Below are positions 1 to 9,384 of a DNA stretch of 64,000 bases, in pieces. The notes beneath the pieces are model-generated. The model saw only the letters and a program-made list of their open reading frames with translations. It was not told the origin of the DNA and did not search any database. The stretch comes from AP-15 sp963845735. Its GTDB lineage: Bacteria > Pseudomonadota > Alphaproteobacteria > ATCC43930 > CGMCC-115725. How positions within the stretch are numbered: position 1 is the stretch's first letter; each line of letters begins with the position of its first letter. Where the stretch lies: NCBI GenBank assembly GCA_963845735.1, contig CAWJTR010000003.1:62001-126000 (forward strand). Reading direction: 5' to 3'. Both the position numbers and the translations under genes were made by a program.

Positions 1-2
1 GT

Positions 3-1706
3 TCGCGCATCGCCCCGAGCAATTGGGCCTTCCTGTCCGATCTCTGGGACCAGATTGCGTTCTGGGCGCTTTCGCTGGTGTTTGTCCTTGCCTCGATCCT
101 GGTGCCGAGACTGCTCGGCCGGGTCGATCTGCATGATCTCGTTTTGCTGGCGGTGCTGATAGCGGCGGCATTTGCTGCCCGGCTTCTTGTGCTATTTGTG
201 CTGATGCCGCCGCTGGAGTACTTCCGGGTAAGCCAACCGATCAGCGCCGCCTACAAGCTCGCGATGGCGTGGGGCGGGCTGCGTGGCGCACTGACCCTCG
301 TCCTGGCGCTGGCGGTCACCGAAAACAGCGCGCTCGACCCGCAGATCAAGCGCTTTGTCGCGGTGCTGGCCACCGGCTTTGTGCTGTACACGCTGTTCGT
401 CAATGGCACGACGTTGCGGTTCGTCATCGCGCTGCTCGGCCTCGACCGCCTGTCGCCGCGCGATGAGGTCTTGCGCGACCGCATTCTTGCGCTGTCATAC
501 GCAGAGGTCTGCGATTCGGTGCGGGCTCTGGCGCAGCATCACGCACTGGCGCCCGCGGTCGTCGAACAGATTGTCGCTCCATATCGGGCCTGGATTGCCG
601 CCGCCGATACCCGCGGCGCGGCCGAGCGCCTCTCGGAACGCGATCGGCTCGGCATTGCGCTTGTCGCCTTGGCCAATCAGGAACGCGTGCTCGCGCTCGC
701 GATCCGCGCTGCTCGGCTCGCGCCGGCTGGGACCATCCAGACCCTGCTGCACAACGCCGGCACGCTCGTCGACGGCGCGCGCGGCGAGGGCCGAATCGGC
801 TATCAGCGGGCCGCCGAGAAGGCGCTGTCGTTTCGACCGAGCTTTCGCCTCGGCTATAGCCTTTACCGCCATATCGGGATTCGCCGGCTCCTCGCTGAAC
901 GGCTCGCCGATCGCGTCGAATTGCTGCTGATGACGTACCTGGTTGTCGACCGGCTCCCCGAATTCAATGCCGAGCGTCTGCGCCCGATTTTCGCGGAGCG
1001 CATCACCGATCTCATCGCCGGGATCATCGACCGCCGTCGCGAACAGCTGCGTGGCGCGCTCGACGCTCTGCGGCGCCAATACCCGGATTATCTCGCCGCC
1101 CTCGAGTTGCGGTTTCTTCGCCAATCCGCCGTTCGCCAGGAGGTGGCGCGGTATCAATCGCTGTTCGACGACGGACTGATCCCGCAAGAGCTGTTCGACG
1201 ATCTGAGGCGTGACGTTACCGTGGCGCACGCCGCCGAACCGCGACCGCGCTTCGATATCGGCTTGGACACGCGCCGTCTGATCGAACGGCTCGATCTCCT
1301 CGCCGCGCTCGACCCGGCTCAGCTGGATCTTATCGCAAAACTGTTGCGGCCTCGCTTTACCGTGCCGAATGAACGCATCATCCGCGCCGGGGCCCGGGGC
1401 GACGCCGTATATTTTATCGCCTCGGGCGCGGTCGAGGTCAGACTGCCGGCGCGGCGTGTACGACTCGGTAGCGGCGAGTTCTTTGGCGAGCTGGCATTGG
1501 TAACGGGTCAACCGCGGCAAGCAGACGTGCTGGCGTTGAGCTACTGCCGGCTTTTGGTGCTGCGCAAAGCCGACTTTGACCGTTTTATCGCAGCCAACCC
1601 CGATGCCGGCGCGGTCATCGAGCGGGTTGCGCGGGAGCGACTGGCAATGAACCGGGATGATAGCGGCGGCCGGGACGACAGCGGGCGCGCCTTAGTCGTC
1701 GACTAA
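3..1706 (+). CDS. Na+/H+ antiporter (CPA1 type) with C-terminal cyclic nucleotide-binding domain, 5' partial
   Basis: Monovalent cation:proton antiporter of the inner membrane that exchanges Na+ or K+ for H+. The reading frame is open from base 3, so the gene begins before the window and only the last transmembrane helices are present. The CPA1 hallmark WGGLRGALTL lies near base 270 in a hydrophobic stretch. A long cytoplasmic, largely helical region follows. The last 120 or so residues form a cNMP-binding fold, with the pocket motif GEFFGELAL and the downstream R of QPRQA. This domain order matches bacterial NhaP-like exchangers whose tail senses a nucleotide. The ligand cannot be told from sequence. 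Family call is firm; ion specificity is not. Confidence 0.88.
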   Translation, partial: SRIAPSNWAFLSDLWDQIAFWALSLVFVLASILVPRLLGRVDLHDLVLLAVLIAAAFAARLLVLFVLMPPLEYFRVSQPISAAYKLAMAWGGLRGALTLVLALAVTENSALDPQIKRFVAVLATGFVLYTLFVNGTTLRFVIALLGLDRLSPRDEVLRDRILALSYAEVCDSVRALAQHHALAPAVVEQIVAPYRAWIAAADTRGAAERLSERDRLGIALVALANQERVLALAIRAARLAPAGTIQTLLHNAGTLVDGARGEGRIGYQRAAEKALSFRPSFRLGYSLYRHIGIRRLLAERLADRVELLLMTYLVVDRLPEFNAERLRPIFAERITDLIAGIIDRRREQLRGALDALRRQYPDYLAALELRFLRQSAVRQEVARYQSLFDDGLIPQELFDDLRRDVTVAHAAEPRPRFDIGLDTRRLIERLDLLAALDPAQLDLIAKLLRPRFTVPNERIIRAGARGDAVYFIASGAVEVRLPARRVRLGSGEFFGELALVTGQPRQADVLALSYCRLLVLRKADFDRFIAANPDAGAVIERVARERLAMNRDDSGGRDDSGRALVVD

Positions 1707-1766
1707 ATGGCTCTGCCCCATCTTTTGAGCCAATCGCGAAACCCGGTCGGAATTGGCGGTGCGGTT

Positions 1767-2015
1767 TCATCGGGCTGTGATGAGACGGGATACTCCGCGG
1801 GCAACGAGTTGGCGGGGCCATCCGAGTTCCTGATGAATGACGGCATAAAAGCCATCGACCATCAGCTCGATTGTTGCCGGGGCCGCGGCGCATTGCTTAC
1901 GCGCGTAGTCGATGCTCGCCGTCAAGCTTGCCAAAGACGCGGCCTGCTGCCCCGGCAGTCCATGAACGCTCCAAGCCCCCGACGGATCGTGGACGATTTG
2001 CAGGAGCAGGCCCAT
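1767..2015 (-). CDS. Small conserved-looking hypothetical protein (82 aa)
   Basis: Not recognised with certainty. The 82-residue product has no signal peptide or membrane segment. It reads like a small soluble domain, with a strand (SGAWSVHGL), a helix (SLTASIDYARKQCA) and a pattern IELMVDGFYAVIHQELGWP that resembles short hypothetical proteins I recall from alphaproteobacteria. It lies convergent to the antiporter gene, and its ATG is 32 bases after the stop of another weak minus-strand ORF. No strong ribosome-binding site is visible. It could be spurious. Confidence 0.4.
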   Translation of the reverse strand: MGLLLQIVHDPSGAWSVHGLPGQQAASLASLTASIDYARKQCAAAPATIELMVDGFYAVIHQELGWPRQLVARGVSRLITAR

Positions 2016-2047
2016 TGCGTCGATTTTTTTGTGATCGCTTCGGTCGC

Positions 2048-2281
2048 TTAGTGCGGCATGGCGCTGCGAGCCACGAGCAAAAGAAGGTGAAGCACCGCGA
2101 TCCCGCTTCCAATAAGCGCCAGCATCACCATCGTACCGGCAGTGACCAACGCCTCATGAACCCGCTTCCCTACGAGCCGCACAATCATTGGAGAAAACTG
2201 ACCCCGAGGATGTCGGTCACGAAACCAACCACCAAGGCGGCCCAAATAGAGGACCGGCAATCTCCATGATCGCCTCCGCAA
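2048..2281 (-). CDS. Possible small membrane protein
   Basis: Unrecognised. The last 35 or so residues form one clear hydrophobic segment (VMLALIGSGIAVLHLLLLVA). The first 30 residues are arginine- and tryptophan-rich and look unlike normal coding sequence, so the real start may be an internal ATG giving about 46 residues. It is followed on the same strand by the 82-residue ORF at 1767-2015. Weak call, based on the membrane helix and the lack of any competing gene. Confidence 0.25.
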   Translation of the reverse strand: MRRRSWRLPVLYLGRLGGWFRDRHPRGQFSPMIVRLVGKRVHEALVTAGTMVMLALIGSGIAVLHLLLLVARSAMPH

Positions 2282-2582
2282 TCCGTTGCGCTACCTCAAC
2301 GGCCAGATCAGACCTCTCCGCCGCACCGCGCCGGAAATGAGACTGCCGAAAGTCCCAGCCGAAGTCCGGCTCGCCTGCGTCGTATGTCATCCCAACCATC
2401 GTGCATACCCGAAAGCTGGGCAAGATTATCGTGGCTGTTCCATAAAGAATGCGATGTCGATTGGGCGTCGACCGAATAAAGTCAGCGTAAAGGCGGCTGT
2501 CGCGGTTGTGCTAATTCGTCATTCCCATGGCGCGCGCAATGCGAGCCCACAAATCAACTCCCTCCTCGGGGAAAGCCGAGTT
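2282..2582. other. Intergenic stretch with no supported gene
   Basis: No ORF here has a recognisable product or a ribosome-binding site. A minus-strand ORF covering 2217-2423 has low-complexity content and no motif. I see no tRNA, repeat or convincing terminator. It separates the moeB stop from the weak ORFs downstream. Confidence 0.4.
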
Positions 2583-3362
2583 TTACGGCGACAACGCCAC
2601 GGCATGCTTGCCGCAAGTCGGGCATTCGGGATCTTTAGCGATCCGAATCGAATGAAAGCGGGCGCGCATTGCGTCATAGATCAACAACGTGCCGTCGAGG
2701 CTTTCGCCGAGCCCCAACAGTTCTTTCAATACTTCGACCGCCTGCAATGTGCCGAGCACGCCGGCGACCGCGCCCAAGATGCCGGCGGTCTCGCAGCGCG
2801 GCACCAGATCGGGCGGCGGCGGCTCGCGAAACAGGCAGCGGTAACAGGGATGGCCGGCGCCGAGATAGGGCCGGAACGTCGATATCTGGCCCTCGAACGG
2901 CGACAGGGCCGCGGCGACCAGGGGTTTTTCGAGGTGATAGCAGAGATCGGTCAACAGGTAGCGCGTCGCGAAATTGTCGCTGCCGTCGGCGACGAGGTCG
3001 TATTCCGCGATCAACGCCTCGGCGTTGTCGGGCCCGAGGCGTAGCGGGTGGGCTTCGACCCGTATCTCGGGATTGATCGCGGCGAGCGTGGTGCGGGCGC
3101 TGTCGACCTTGAGGGCGCCGACGCTTTGCGTCGCGTGGACGATCTGGCGCTGCAGATTGGTGATGTCGACCCGGTCGGGGTCGGCCACTCCGATGGTCCC
3201 GACCCCGGCAGCCGCCAAATATAGCAGCAGCGGCGAGCCAAGCCCGCCGGCGCCGACCACCAGCACGCGCGACTGCAGTAACCGCGCCTGCCCTTCCTCG
3301 CCGACCTCATCCAGGATCAGGTGGCGGGCATAACGCTGAAACTGCTCTTCGCTGAGTTCCAC
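2583..3362 (-). CDS. moeB: Molybdopterin-synthase adenylyltransferase / ThiF-family E1-like enzyme
   Basis: Adenylates the C-terminal glycine of a small ubiquitin-like sulfur carrier (MoaD or ThiS type) using ATP, in the cytoplasm. Visible in order: nucleotide-binding GAGGLGSP near residue 37, VDITNLQRQ, DGSDNFATRYL, the RCETAGILGAV region, and two zinc CxxC pairs (CYRC and CPTC). The 259-residue length fits a MoeB without a rhodanese domain. The start is GTG at 3362, because AGAGGAGC stands five bases upstream and the family N-terminus (ELSEEQFQRYARH) follows at once. It lies 11 bases after cysK, so the two are probably cotranscribed, which suggests a sulfur-transfer role close to cysteine synthesis. 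Confidence 0.9.
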   Translation of the reverse strand: MELSEEQFQRYARHLILDEVGEEGQARLLQSRVLVVGAGGLGSPLLLYLAAAGVGTIGVADPDRVDITNLQRQIVHATQSVGALKVDSARTTLAAINPEIRVEAHPLRLGPDNAEALIAEYDLVADGSDNFATRYLLTDLCYHLEKPLVAAALSPFEGQISTFRPYLGAGHPCYRCLFREPPPPDLVPRCETAGILGAVAGVLGTLQAVEVLKELLGLGESLDGTLLIYDAMRARFHSIRIAKDPECPTCGKHAVALSP

Positions 3363-3373
3363 ACGTGCTCCTC

Positions 3374-4351
3374 TCACAGGCCTTCGAACAACGCCGTCGA
3401 GAGATAGCGCTCGGCGAAATCCGGCAGGACCACGACCATCGTCTTGCCGGCCATATCGGCTCGCTTGCCGACCTCGAGAGCCGCCGCGAGCGCCGCGCCC
3501 GACGAGATCCCGACGGTCAGAGCTTCGAGCCGAGCGGCCTCGCGCGCCGTGCGGATGGCGGTGTCGTTGCCGATGCGGACGATCTCGTCGATCAGCTTGG
3601 TGTCGAGGATCTCGGGCACAAAGCCGGCGCCGATCCCCTGGATCCGGTGTGGCCCCGGCGGCCCGCCGGAAAGCACCGCGCTGTCCTCGGGCTCGACCGC
3701 GATCATCTTGAGCCCGGGCTTGCGCGCCTTTAGAACCGAGCCGACCCCGGTCAGGGTGCCACCGGTGCCGACGCCGCTGACCACCACGTCGACCGCGCCG
3801 GCGGTGTCCTTCCAGATCTCCTCGGCGGTGGTGCGGCGATGGATCTCCGGGTTTGCCGGGTTCTGGAATTGCTGCGGGATGAAGGCGTCGGGCAAGGTCT
3901 TGGCAATTTCCTCGGCCTTGGCGATGGCGCCGCGCATGCCCTGGGCGGCCGGGGTCAGTTCGAGTTCGGCGCCGAATAGCAGCAGCATCTTGCGCCGCTC
4001 CATCGACATGCTGTCGGGCATGGTCAGGATCAGCCGGTAGCCCTTGGCGGCGCAGACAAAGGCGAGCGCGATCCCGGTATTGCCCGAGGTCGGCTCGACC
4101 AGCACGGTGCCGGGCTTGATCCGCCCGGCAGCTTCGGCCGCCGCGATCATCGACACGCCGATGCGGTCCTTGACCGAGGCGAGCGGATTGAAGAATTCGC
4201 ATTTGGCCAGAATGTCGGCCTTGGCCCCGGCCTGCTGCGCCAGCCGGTGGAGGCGGACCAGCGGCGTCGCGCCGATCGTCTCGATAATGCTGTCGTAGAC
4301 GCGGCCGCGAAACTCCGCGTCCCGGGATTTAGTCGCGCCGGCGGTGTCCAT
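3374..4351 (-). CDS. cysK: Cysteine synthase A (O-acetylserine sulfhydrylase)
   Basis: PLP enzyme making L-cysteine from O-acetylserine and sulfide in the cytoplasm. Key motifs: the PLP lysine in NPLASVKDRIG, substrate loop EPTSGNTGIAL, and phosphate loop SGVGTGGTLTG. Of the two in-frame ATGs, the one at 4351 is preferred. The strong GGGGAG site touches the upstream ATG (4360) with no spacer, but stands nine bases before the second. About 325 residues, normal for CysK. It is preceded by an Rrf2 regulator and followed by moeB, as in many alphaproteobacteria, and the regulator is a natural candidate for its control. Confidence 0.92.
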   Translation of the reverse strand: MDTAGATKSRDAEFRGRVYDSIIETIGATPLVRLHRLAQQAGAKADILAKCEFFNPLASVKDRIGVSMIAAAEAAGRIKPGTVLVEPTSGNTGIALAFVCAAKGYRLILTMPDSMSMERRKMLLLFGAELELTPAAQGMRGAIAKAEEIAKTLPDAFIPQQFQNPANPEIHRRTTAEEIWKDTAGAVDVVVSGVGTGGTLTGVGSVLKARKPGLKMIAVEPEDSAVLSGGPPGPHRIQGIGAGFVPEILDTKLIDEIVRIGNDTAIRTAREAARLEALTVGISSGAALAAALEVGKRADMAGKTMVVVLPDFAERYLSTALFEGL

Positions 4352-4381
4352 CAGACTCATCTCCCCTAAGGCATTCGTGGT

Positions 4382-4885
4382 TTATGTAGGTTCGGCGGCA
4401 GGCACTGCAACAAAGCAGTGCTGCCGACTTAAATCTCGAAATCGCCGAATTCGGCCGCCCGGCCGGCGATCCCGGAGCGATGGGCGCGGCCGCACAGATC
4501 GTCGAGGGTTAGCGAGTTCGAGCCGCTGCATCATCTCCTCCTGCAGCTCGAGCCACAGCGGGCGCACGACCTGGTGGCCGAGGGCGCTGCCGGCCGGATC
4601 GCTGATCGGATCCTCGGCGGTCTCGAGCCCGCGCACGGTGCGCACGATGTCGCCGAGGCTGACCAGCCGCCGCTCGCGCGCCAGCCGATAGCCGCCGCTC
4701 GGCCCGCGAATGCCGAGCAGGATCCGGTGCCGCACCAACTCCTGCAACACCGGTTCGAGGTAGCGGCGCGGTATGCCCTGGCGCTCGGTGATCTCGGCCG
4801 AGCGCACCGGCACCGGACCGCCGTTATAGGCGATGTCGAGCACCGCTTCGATCGCGAACAGGAGTTTCTTGGTCAGCCGAACCAT
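4382..4885 (-). CDS. Rrf2-family transcriptional regulator, C-terminus frameshifted
   Basis: Winged-helix DNA-binding protein of the Rrf2/IscR/CymR type. The N-terminal 90 residues are typical: MVRLTKKLLFAIEAVLDIA, RQGIPRRYLEPVLQEL (recognition helix) and GIRGPSGGYRLARE (wing). As read, the C-terminus becomes arginine-rich nonsense and runs to 4382. Removing one A from the AA pair at 4517-4518 (minus strand) restores a normal ending, SLTLDDLCGRAHRSGIA and so on, with a stop at 4429. No Fe-S cysteine triad is visible. It sits between dut and cysK and probably regulates cysteine synthesis, like CymR, but that is inference. Confidence 0.82.
   Translation of the reverse strand: MVRLTKKLLFAIEAVLDIAYNGGPVPVRSAEITERQGIPRRYLEPVLQELVRHRILLGIRGPSGGYRLARERRLVSLGDIVRTVRGLETAEDPISDPAGSALGHQVVRPLWLELQEEMMQRLELANPRRSVRPRPSLRDRRPGGRIRRFRDLSRQHCFVAVPAAEPT
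4391..4428 (-). other. Strong hairpin between the Rrf2 gene and cysK
   Basis: The arms GCACTGC and GCAGTGC (7 bp, loop AACAAA) are extended by TCGGC/GCCGA-type pairing with a small bulge. There is no T-run on the minus strand, so it may be a processing or attenuation element in the cysK leader rather than a classical terminator. If the Rrf2 frameshift is corrected, that gene ends at 4429, so the hairpin falls exactly in the intergenic space. Confidence 0.5.
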
Positions 4886-4909
4886 GTCATGCGGCCCGCC
4901 GCCGAAAGT

Positions 4910-5416
4910 TCACGGTGAGTTTCGCCGCACCGGACGCTGTCGGCAAGCGGCCTCGACACCGGTCGAACCGAACCCACCCGCAGCGCGGCTCCCGCCGGTG
5001 GAAAACGCCGCCACGACCGCGAATTCCGGCCGCGCAATGCGGGTGAAGACGAGTTGGGCAATGCGGTCGCCGGGCCGGATCGTGATCCCAGCCCCGCTCT
5101 GTGGCGGGTTGCGGTTCCACGCCGAGATCAGGCACGGTCCTTCGTAATCGGCGTCGATGACGCCGACCGCGTTGCCGAGCACCAGCCCCTCGCGGTGCCC
5201 GAGCCCGGAACGCGGCAATACCAGCGCACACCAATCGGGCTCGCCGATGCGAAAGGCGACGCCGGCCGAGATCAGCACGGCCGGCGCTTGCGGCTCGAGG
5301 ACCAGCGGATCGTCGATGCAGGCGTGCAAATCGAGCCCCGCCGCGAGGCTCGACCCCCATGACGGAAACCCCCAGCCGGAAAGCCGGGGATCGAGGATCT
5401 GCAGCTCGATCTTCAC
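4910..5416 (-). CDS. dut: Deoxyuridine 5'-triphosphate nucleotidohydrolase (dUTPase)
   Basis: Hydrolyses dUTP to dUMP and pyrophosphate, keeping uracil out of DNA and feeding thymidylate synthesis. All five trimeric-dUTPase motifs are present: AGLDLHA, LPRSGLGHR, GVIDADYEG with NRNP nearby, GDRIAQLVF, and the C-terminal glycine-rich arm GGFGSTG. 168 residues is slightly longer than usual because of about 15 basic residues after the last motif. GTG start at 5416, eight bases after the coaBC stop, so dut and coaBC form one transcription unit. Confidence 0.93.
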   Translation of the reverse strand: MKIELQILDPRLSGWGFPSWGSSLAAGLDLHACIDDPLVLEPQAPAVLISAGVAFRIGEPDWCALVLPRSGLGHREGLVLGNAVGVIDADYEGPCLISAWNRNPPQSGAGITIRPGDRIAQLVFTRIARPEFAVVAAFSTGGSRAAGGFGSTGVEAACRQRPVRRNSP

Positions 5417-5423
5417 CGGCGCT

Positions 5424-6629
5424 TCACTGCGGCCGCAGGTGCTGAGCGATGCGCTCGGCGAGGCGGGCGGCGACTTCGCGCTTGGTCATGACCGGCCAGT
5501 CCTCGACGCCTTCTCCGTCGACCAGGTGGATCGTGTTGCGGTCGCCGCCGAAGGTGCCGGTCCCGGGCGAGACGTCGTTGGCGAGGATCCAATCGCAGCG
5601 CTTGCGGACGCGCTTGGCCCGCGGCGTTTGCGACAATGTCGTCGGTCTCGGCGGCAAAGCCGATGACCAGCGCCGGCCGGTCGTTGGCGCGTTGCGCGAT
5701 ATGCGCGAGGATATCCGGGTTTTCGGCGAGGCGCAGCAGCGGCGGGCCCTTGCCATCTTTTTTGAGCTTGTGCCCGGCGACGCTCTCCACCCGCCAATCG
5801 GCGACGGCAGCGGCCATCACCGCGACATCGGCGGGCAGTGCAGCTTCGCAAGCGGCCAGCATTTCCGCCGCGGTCTCGACCGGCACGACCCGGACCCCGG
5901 CCGGCGCCGGCTCCTGCGTCGGCCCCGAAACCAGCACCGTCTCGGCGCCCAGCGCGCTCAGCGCCGCCGCGATCGCATGGCCCTGCTTGCCCGAGGAGTG
6001 GTTCGAGATATAGCGCACCGGGTCGATCGGCTCGCGGGTCGGCCCGCTCGTCACCAATGCCCGCCGGCCGGCGAGCCGCGCGTCGTCGGCGAGCATTCCC
6101 TCGATCGCGGCGACGATCTCCAGCGGCTCGGCCATCCGCCCCGAGCCGACCTCGCCGCAGGCAAGCTCGCCGGAGCCCGGCCCGATGCGCACCACCCCGC
6201 GCGCCGCGAGAGTCGCCAGATTGGCCTGGGTCGCCGGGTGCGCCCACATCATCAAATTCATCGTCGGCGCGATCAGCACCCTCTTGTCCGAGGCGAGCAA
6301 CGCCGTCGTCGCCAGATCGTCGGCCAGACCCGCGGCCATGCGCGCGATCAGGTCGGCGCTCGCCGGCGCCACGACGACCAGATCGGCCTCGCGCGACAGG
6401 CGGATGTGCCCCATCTCGCTCTCGTCGGTCAGCGACCACAGATCGGTGTAGACCTTGTCCTCGCACAGCGAGGCGACCGACAAGCGGGGTCACGAAATGC
6501 TGTCGCCGCCGCGGTCATGATCGCGCGCACCGCCGCACCGCGCTCGCGCAGCCGGCGGATCAGATCGAGGCTCTTATAGGCCGCGATCCCGCCCGAGATG
6601 ATCAACAGGATGCGCCGGTCGTGCAGCAC
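5424..6629 (-). CDS. coaBC: Phosphopantothenoylcysteine decarboxylase / phosphopantothenate-cysteine ligase, three frameshifts
   Basis: Bifunctional CoA-biosynthesis enzyme: CoaB joins 4'-phosphopantothenate to cysteine and CoaC decarboxylates the product with FMN. N-terminal CoaC flavoprotein signature LLIISGGIAAYKSLDLIRR, then APTMNLMMWAHP, then CoaB sequences TSGPTREPIDPVRYISN and GFAAETDDIVANA. The ending WILANDVSPGTGTFGGDRN is also family-typical. These pieces lie in different frames. Extra bases are inferred at the A-run 6495-6497, the AA at 6482-6483, and the C-run 5618-5620, each one base too long. GTG start at 6629 with GGAGG upstream. The gene is essential in most bacteria, so sequence error is more likely than loss. 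Confidence 0.85.
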
Positions 6630-6744
6630 CTCGACCCTCCGCCGCCATTTGCTCGCCTCAGTATGCTACCCTTCGATGACAAGGGCGAGGGCGATCGCGG
6701 CAGCGCGAAGCCGCGCACCTGAAAGGCGCGGAAGCGGGCAGAAG

Positions 6745-8307
6745 TCAGCCGAAGGCCGGCGGGCGCGGCTTTTGCGTGAAGTCGAAGCCTTCGAGTAGGT
6801 TATATGCGTTGGCGTCGCGCTGCTGTAGCGGCTTCAGGCCGAATCGCGCCTCGATCAGGGCGAGAACGGAAGTCGTGTCGGCAACGCGGTGGTCGACATA
6901 GCCGCGCCGCGCCCACGGGCTGATCAACAGCGCCGGCACGCGGGTGCCGCAGCCATAAGCGTCGGGGTTCGGCGGCGCCACATGGTCCCAGAACCCGCCG
7001 CCTTCGTCATAGGTGATCACGACCGCGCTCTTCTCCCACAGCCGGCTTTCGCCGAGCGCCTTGAGCAGGCCCATGACCCATTCTTCGCCCCATCGCGGCG
7101 CCGAATTCGCCGGGTGCTCGTCGCGGCCGCCGGTCGCCTTCAAAAACGAGACCCGCGGCAGCCGGCCGGACTTCAGATCGCTAAGGAAATCCTCGCTGTC
7201 GCGCATACGGCCCGCTTTAACGTTGCTGAACCAGCTCGGGAAGTATTGGAACGGGTTGTGATGCGGCAGATACAGGGCGGGCGTGTCGACCACCACCGAG
7301 CCGTCGCCGGCGCCAAACGCCGTCTTCATCGCCCAGGGTTTGACCGCGTCCCAGCCCTCATTGTACCAGGCCCATGCTAGCGAGGCTGCGTCGAGCCGGT
7401 CGCCGATGTTGGGATAAGTCTGTTCGCCGGGGGGCGGAGACAAATCGATCGACCCCATGAACACTTCGGTCGGGCCGTTCACCGGCGGCACATCGTTGAT
7501 CAAGATCCCGTTTTTGTCGTAGGGCCGGTCGAAGACAGGAGGCGTCAGGCTGCCGGTCTTGGCCGCCGGCGGCTTCGACCATTGGGCCGAGCGCGCCGCC
7601 GCCAAGTAAAGCGCATTACCTGTCGAGCCGCCCGACATCGCCTGAAAGAAATGGTCGAACAGCACGTACTCATCGGCCAGATGGTGGTAGCCCGGCAGAT
7701 CATCGCGCGTATAGAAGCCGAGCACCGCGCCAGACGGCGTCGATTGCGGCGAACATCATCTCGGCCGCGTCGCTGCCCGGCCCCTTATCGAAGAACACGT
7801 GCTTGCCGGGCAGGGCCAGCGCCACGAAGCGGTCCATCTCGCCTTGATTGATCTGCGCGAACATGCGAAAGAAATGGTGCATCGGGTCCCACGGGACGTT
7901 GGCGCCCGGCGGGATGTACGGGGTCAGGCGGAACGGGCGGTTTTCAACCAGCGCCTCCTGGCAAAGCCGGGAAGCTGATGGGCACCGGCAGATAGCCGTA
8001 GGGAACGCCGGCCGCGTTCTTTTGCAGCCCGGTAAAGCGCGCATCGATCCGCCCCTCGCGGTCCAGCAGGCCCGCCACCGCGCCGCCGCCGGGCCGCTGA
8101 TAGGCTCCGAAATAATGGTCGAAGCTGCGGTTCTCCTGATAGATCACGATGATATGGTCGATCTTGTCGCGCAGCCCCGGCAAGTCCGGCCCGGTCGGGC
8201 GTCGCGGCCCGCACCGGTATCGGCAGGCGCGACGAGAGGAACGCCGCGCTGCCGGTCACCGCGACCGATTTGAGAAAACGGCGGCGGCTTTGCCTGAGGA
8301 TCGTCAT
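6745..8307 (-). CDS. Tat-exported acid phosphatase / phospholipase C-type phosphoesterase, frameshifted
   Basis: Periplasmic or secreted phosphoesterase of the AcpA / phospholipase C superfamily. The start at 8307 follows a GGGGGA site and opens a twin-arginine leader, SRRRFLKSVAVTGSAAF, ending near VRAA. Catalytic-core blocks follow: DHIIVIYQENRSFDHYFG, the HFFQAMSGGSTGN region, and VVITYDEGGGFWDHVAPP with the metal-binding acid and His. The blocks are split among three frames. One extra base is inferred near 8186, others near 7970 and 7730. The order and spacing of the blocks are correct for the family, so the gene is probably whole in the organism. Substrate unknown. Confidence 0.78.
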
Positions 8308-8437
8308 CGTTGTCCCCCGATCGCTGCACGCTTTGCCTCGTCGGCGGGCGCGCGCGTCTCTCAGCAAATATCACGCTTTTATGTCAGTTGTGCGAAAGGC
8401 GTGGCCGTGCGCGCTCGCGGCTGGTCGCGGCGGCGCC

Positions 8438-9286
8438 TCACAAGGCAGCTAGCAGGCGTTCGAGTGCTGCGAGGGACTGCGGTTCGACCAAAGTCGGAGC
8501 ATGCCCGACGCCGGATACCTGACCAACTCGCCATGCGGCAGCGCGCCGACCATCCGCCGCGCCTGCGCCTCGGAGAGCACATCGCTCTCCGTTCCCCACA
8601 CCACCAGGGTCGGGCAGGAGAGGGCCGGCAGCCCGGGCCACAATTCGGGCCGCCGCGGCGGTCCGCGCTCGACCCGCTGCCTGACGTAGGCGGGGTCCAT
8701 CTTCCAGCCCCACCTTCCGTCCGCTCGCTGCCGCAGCACGCCGAGCGCCAGTTCGCGCTGGTCCTCGGCGCTCCGCCCGGCCACGATCGGCGACATCTCG
8801 CGGCGGTACGCCATGGCGTCGTCCAGCGATCGCGAAACTCCTCCGGCCGGCTGCCGACCATCTGGGTGATGCGCTGGGTGCCCGCCTCCGCGTCGGGCCC
8901 GATGTCGTTGATCACCAGCCCCCGCAGCCGCTGCGGGTGCGCCACCGCATAGGCCATCGCGATGATCCCGCCCATCGAGGTCCCGATCAGGACAAACCGG
9001 TCGAGCCCCAGCCGGTCGACAAATGCCGCCAAATCGCCGGCTTGATCGGCGTATTATAGGCTCCGGCGGGCGACCAGGCGCTCTCCCCGTGCCCGCGGAC
9101 GTCGGGGGCGAGGATATGGAAGCGGTCCTTGAGCTGCCGGGCGAGCGCGTTGAACGCGTCGGCGCTCCCGGTGTAGCCGTGGACGCAGACGATGTCAGGG
9201 GCGCCGGCCTCGCCCCATTCGAGGTAATGCAGGGCGAGATCGTTGACCCTCAGGGTCTTGCTGACGGGTTGCATCGAGGTCGTCAT
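8438..9286 (-). CDS. Alpha/beta hydrolase, frameshifted
   Basis: Soluble alpha/beta-fold hydrolase or esterase. ATG at 9286 is preceded by AGGAGG at about nine bases. Blocks in order: oxyanion strand VCVHGYTGSADAFN, DVRGHGESAW, nucleophile elbow LIGTSMGGIIAMAYA (Ser), acid region CPTLVVWGTESDVLSE (Asp), and catalytic His in GVGHAPTLVEPQS. The complete triad is present but spread over frames. Apparent one-base losses near 9046, 8829 and 8515 explain the breaks. It lies divergent from gabD with about 100 bases between them. Substrate cannot be inferred. Confidence 0.78.
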
Positions 9287-9384
9287 CGGGGCTGCCTCCT
9301 CCAGTTTCGTGCCGGCCGGCAATCTTGCCAAAGATCGGGGCCGGCCGTACCTATGATTAATCACCGAACCAGGGAGGTGCCGCG

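Noticed and set aside
2583..4202. A 539-residue minus-strand ORF joining a basic N-terminal half to MoeB.
   Set aside because: The first 280 codons are cysK read in another frame. The GTG at 3362 with a good ribosome-binding site is the moeB start.
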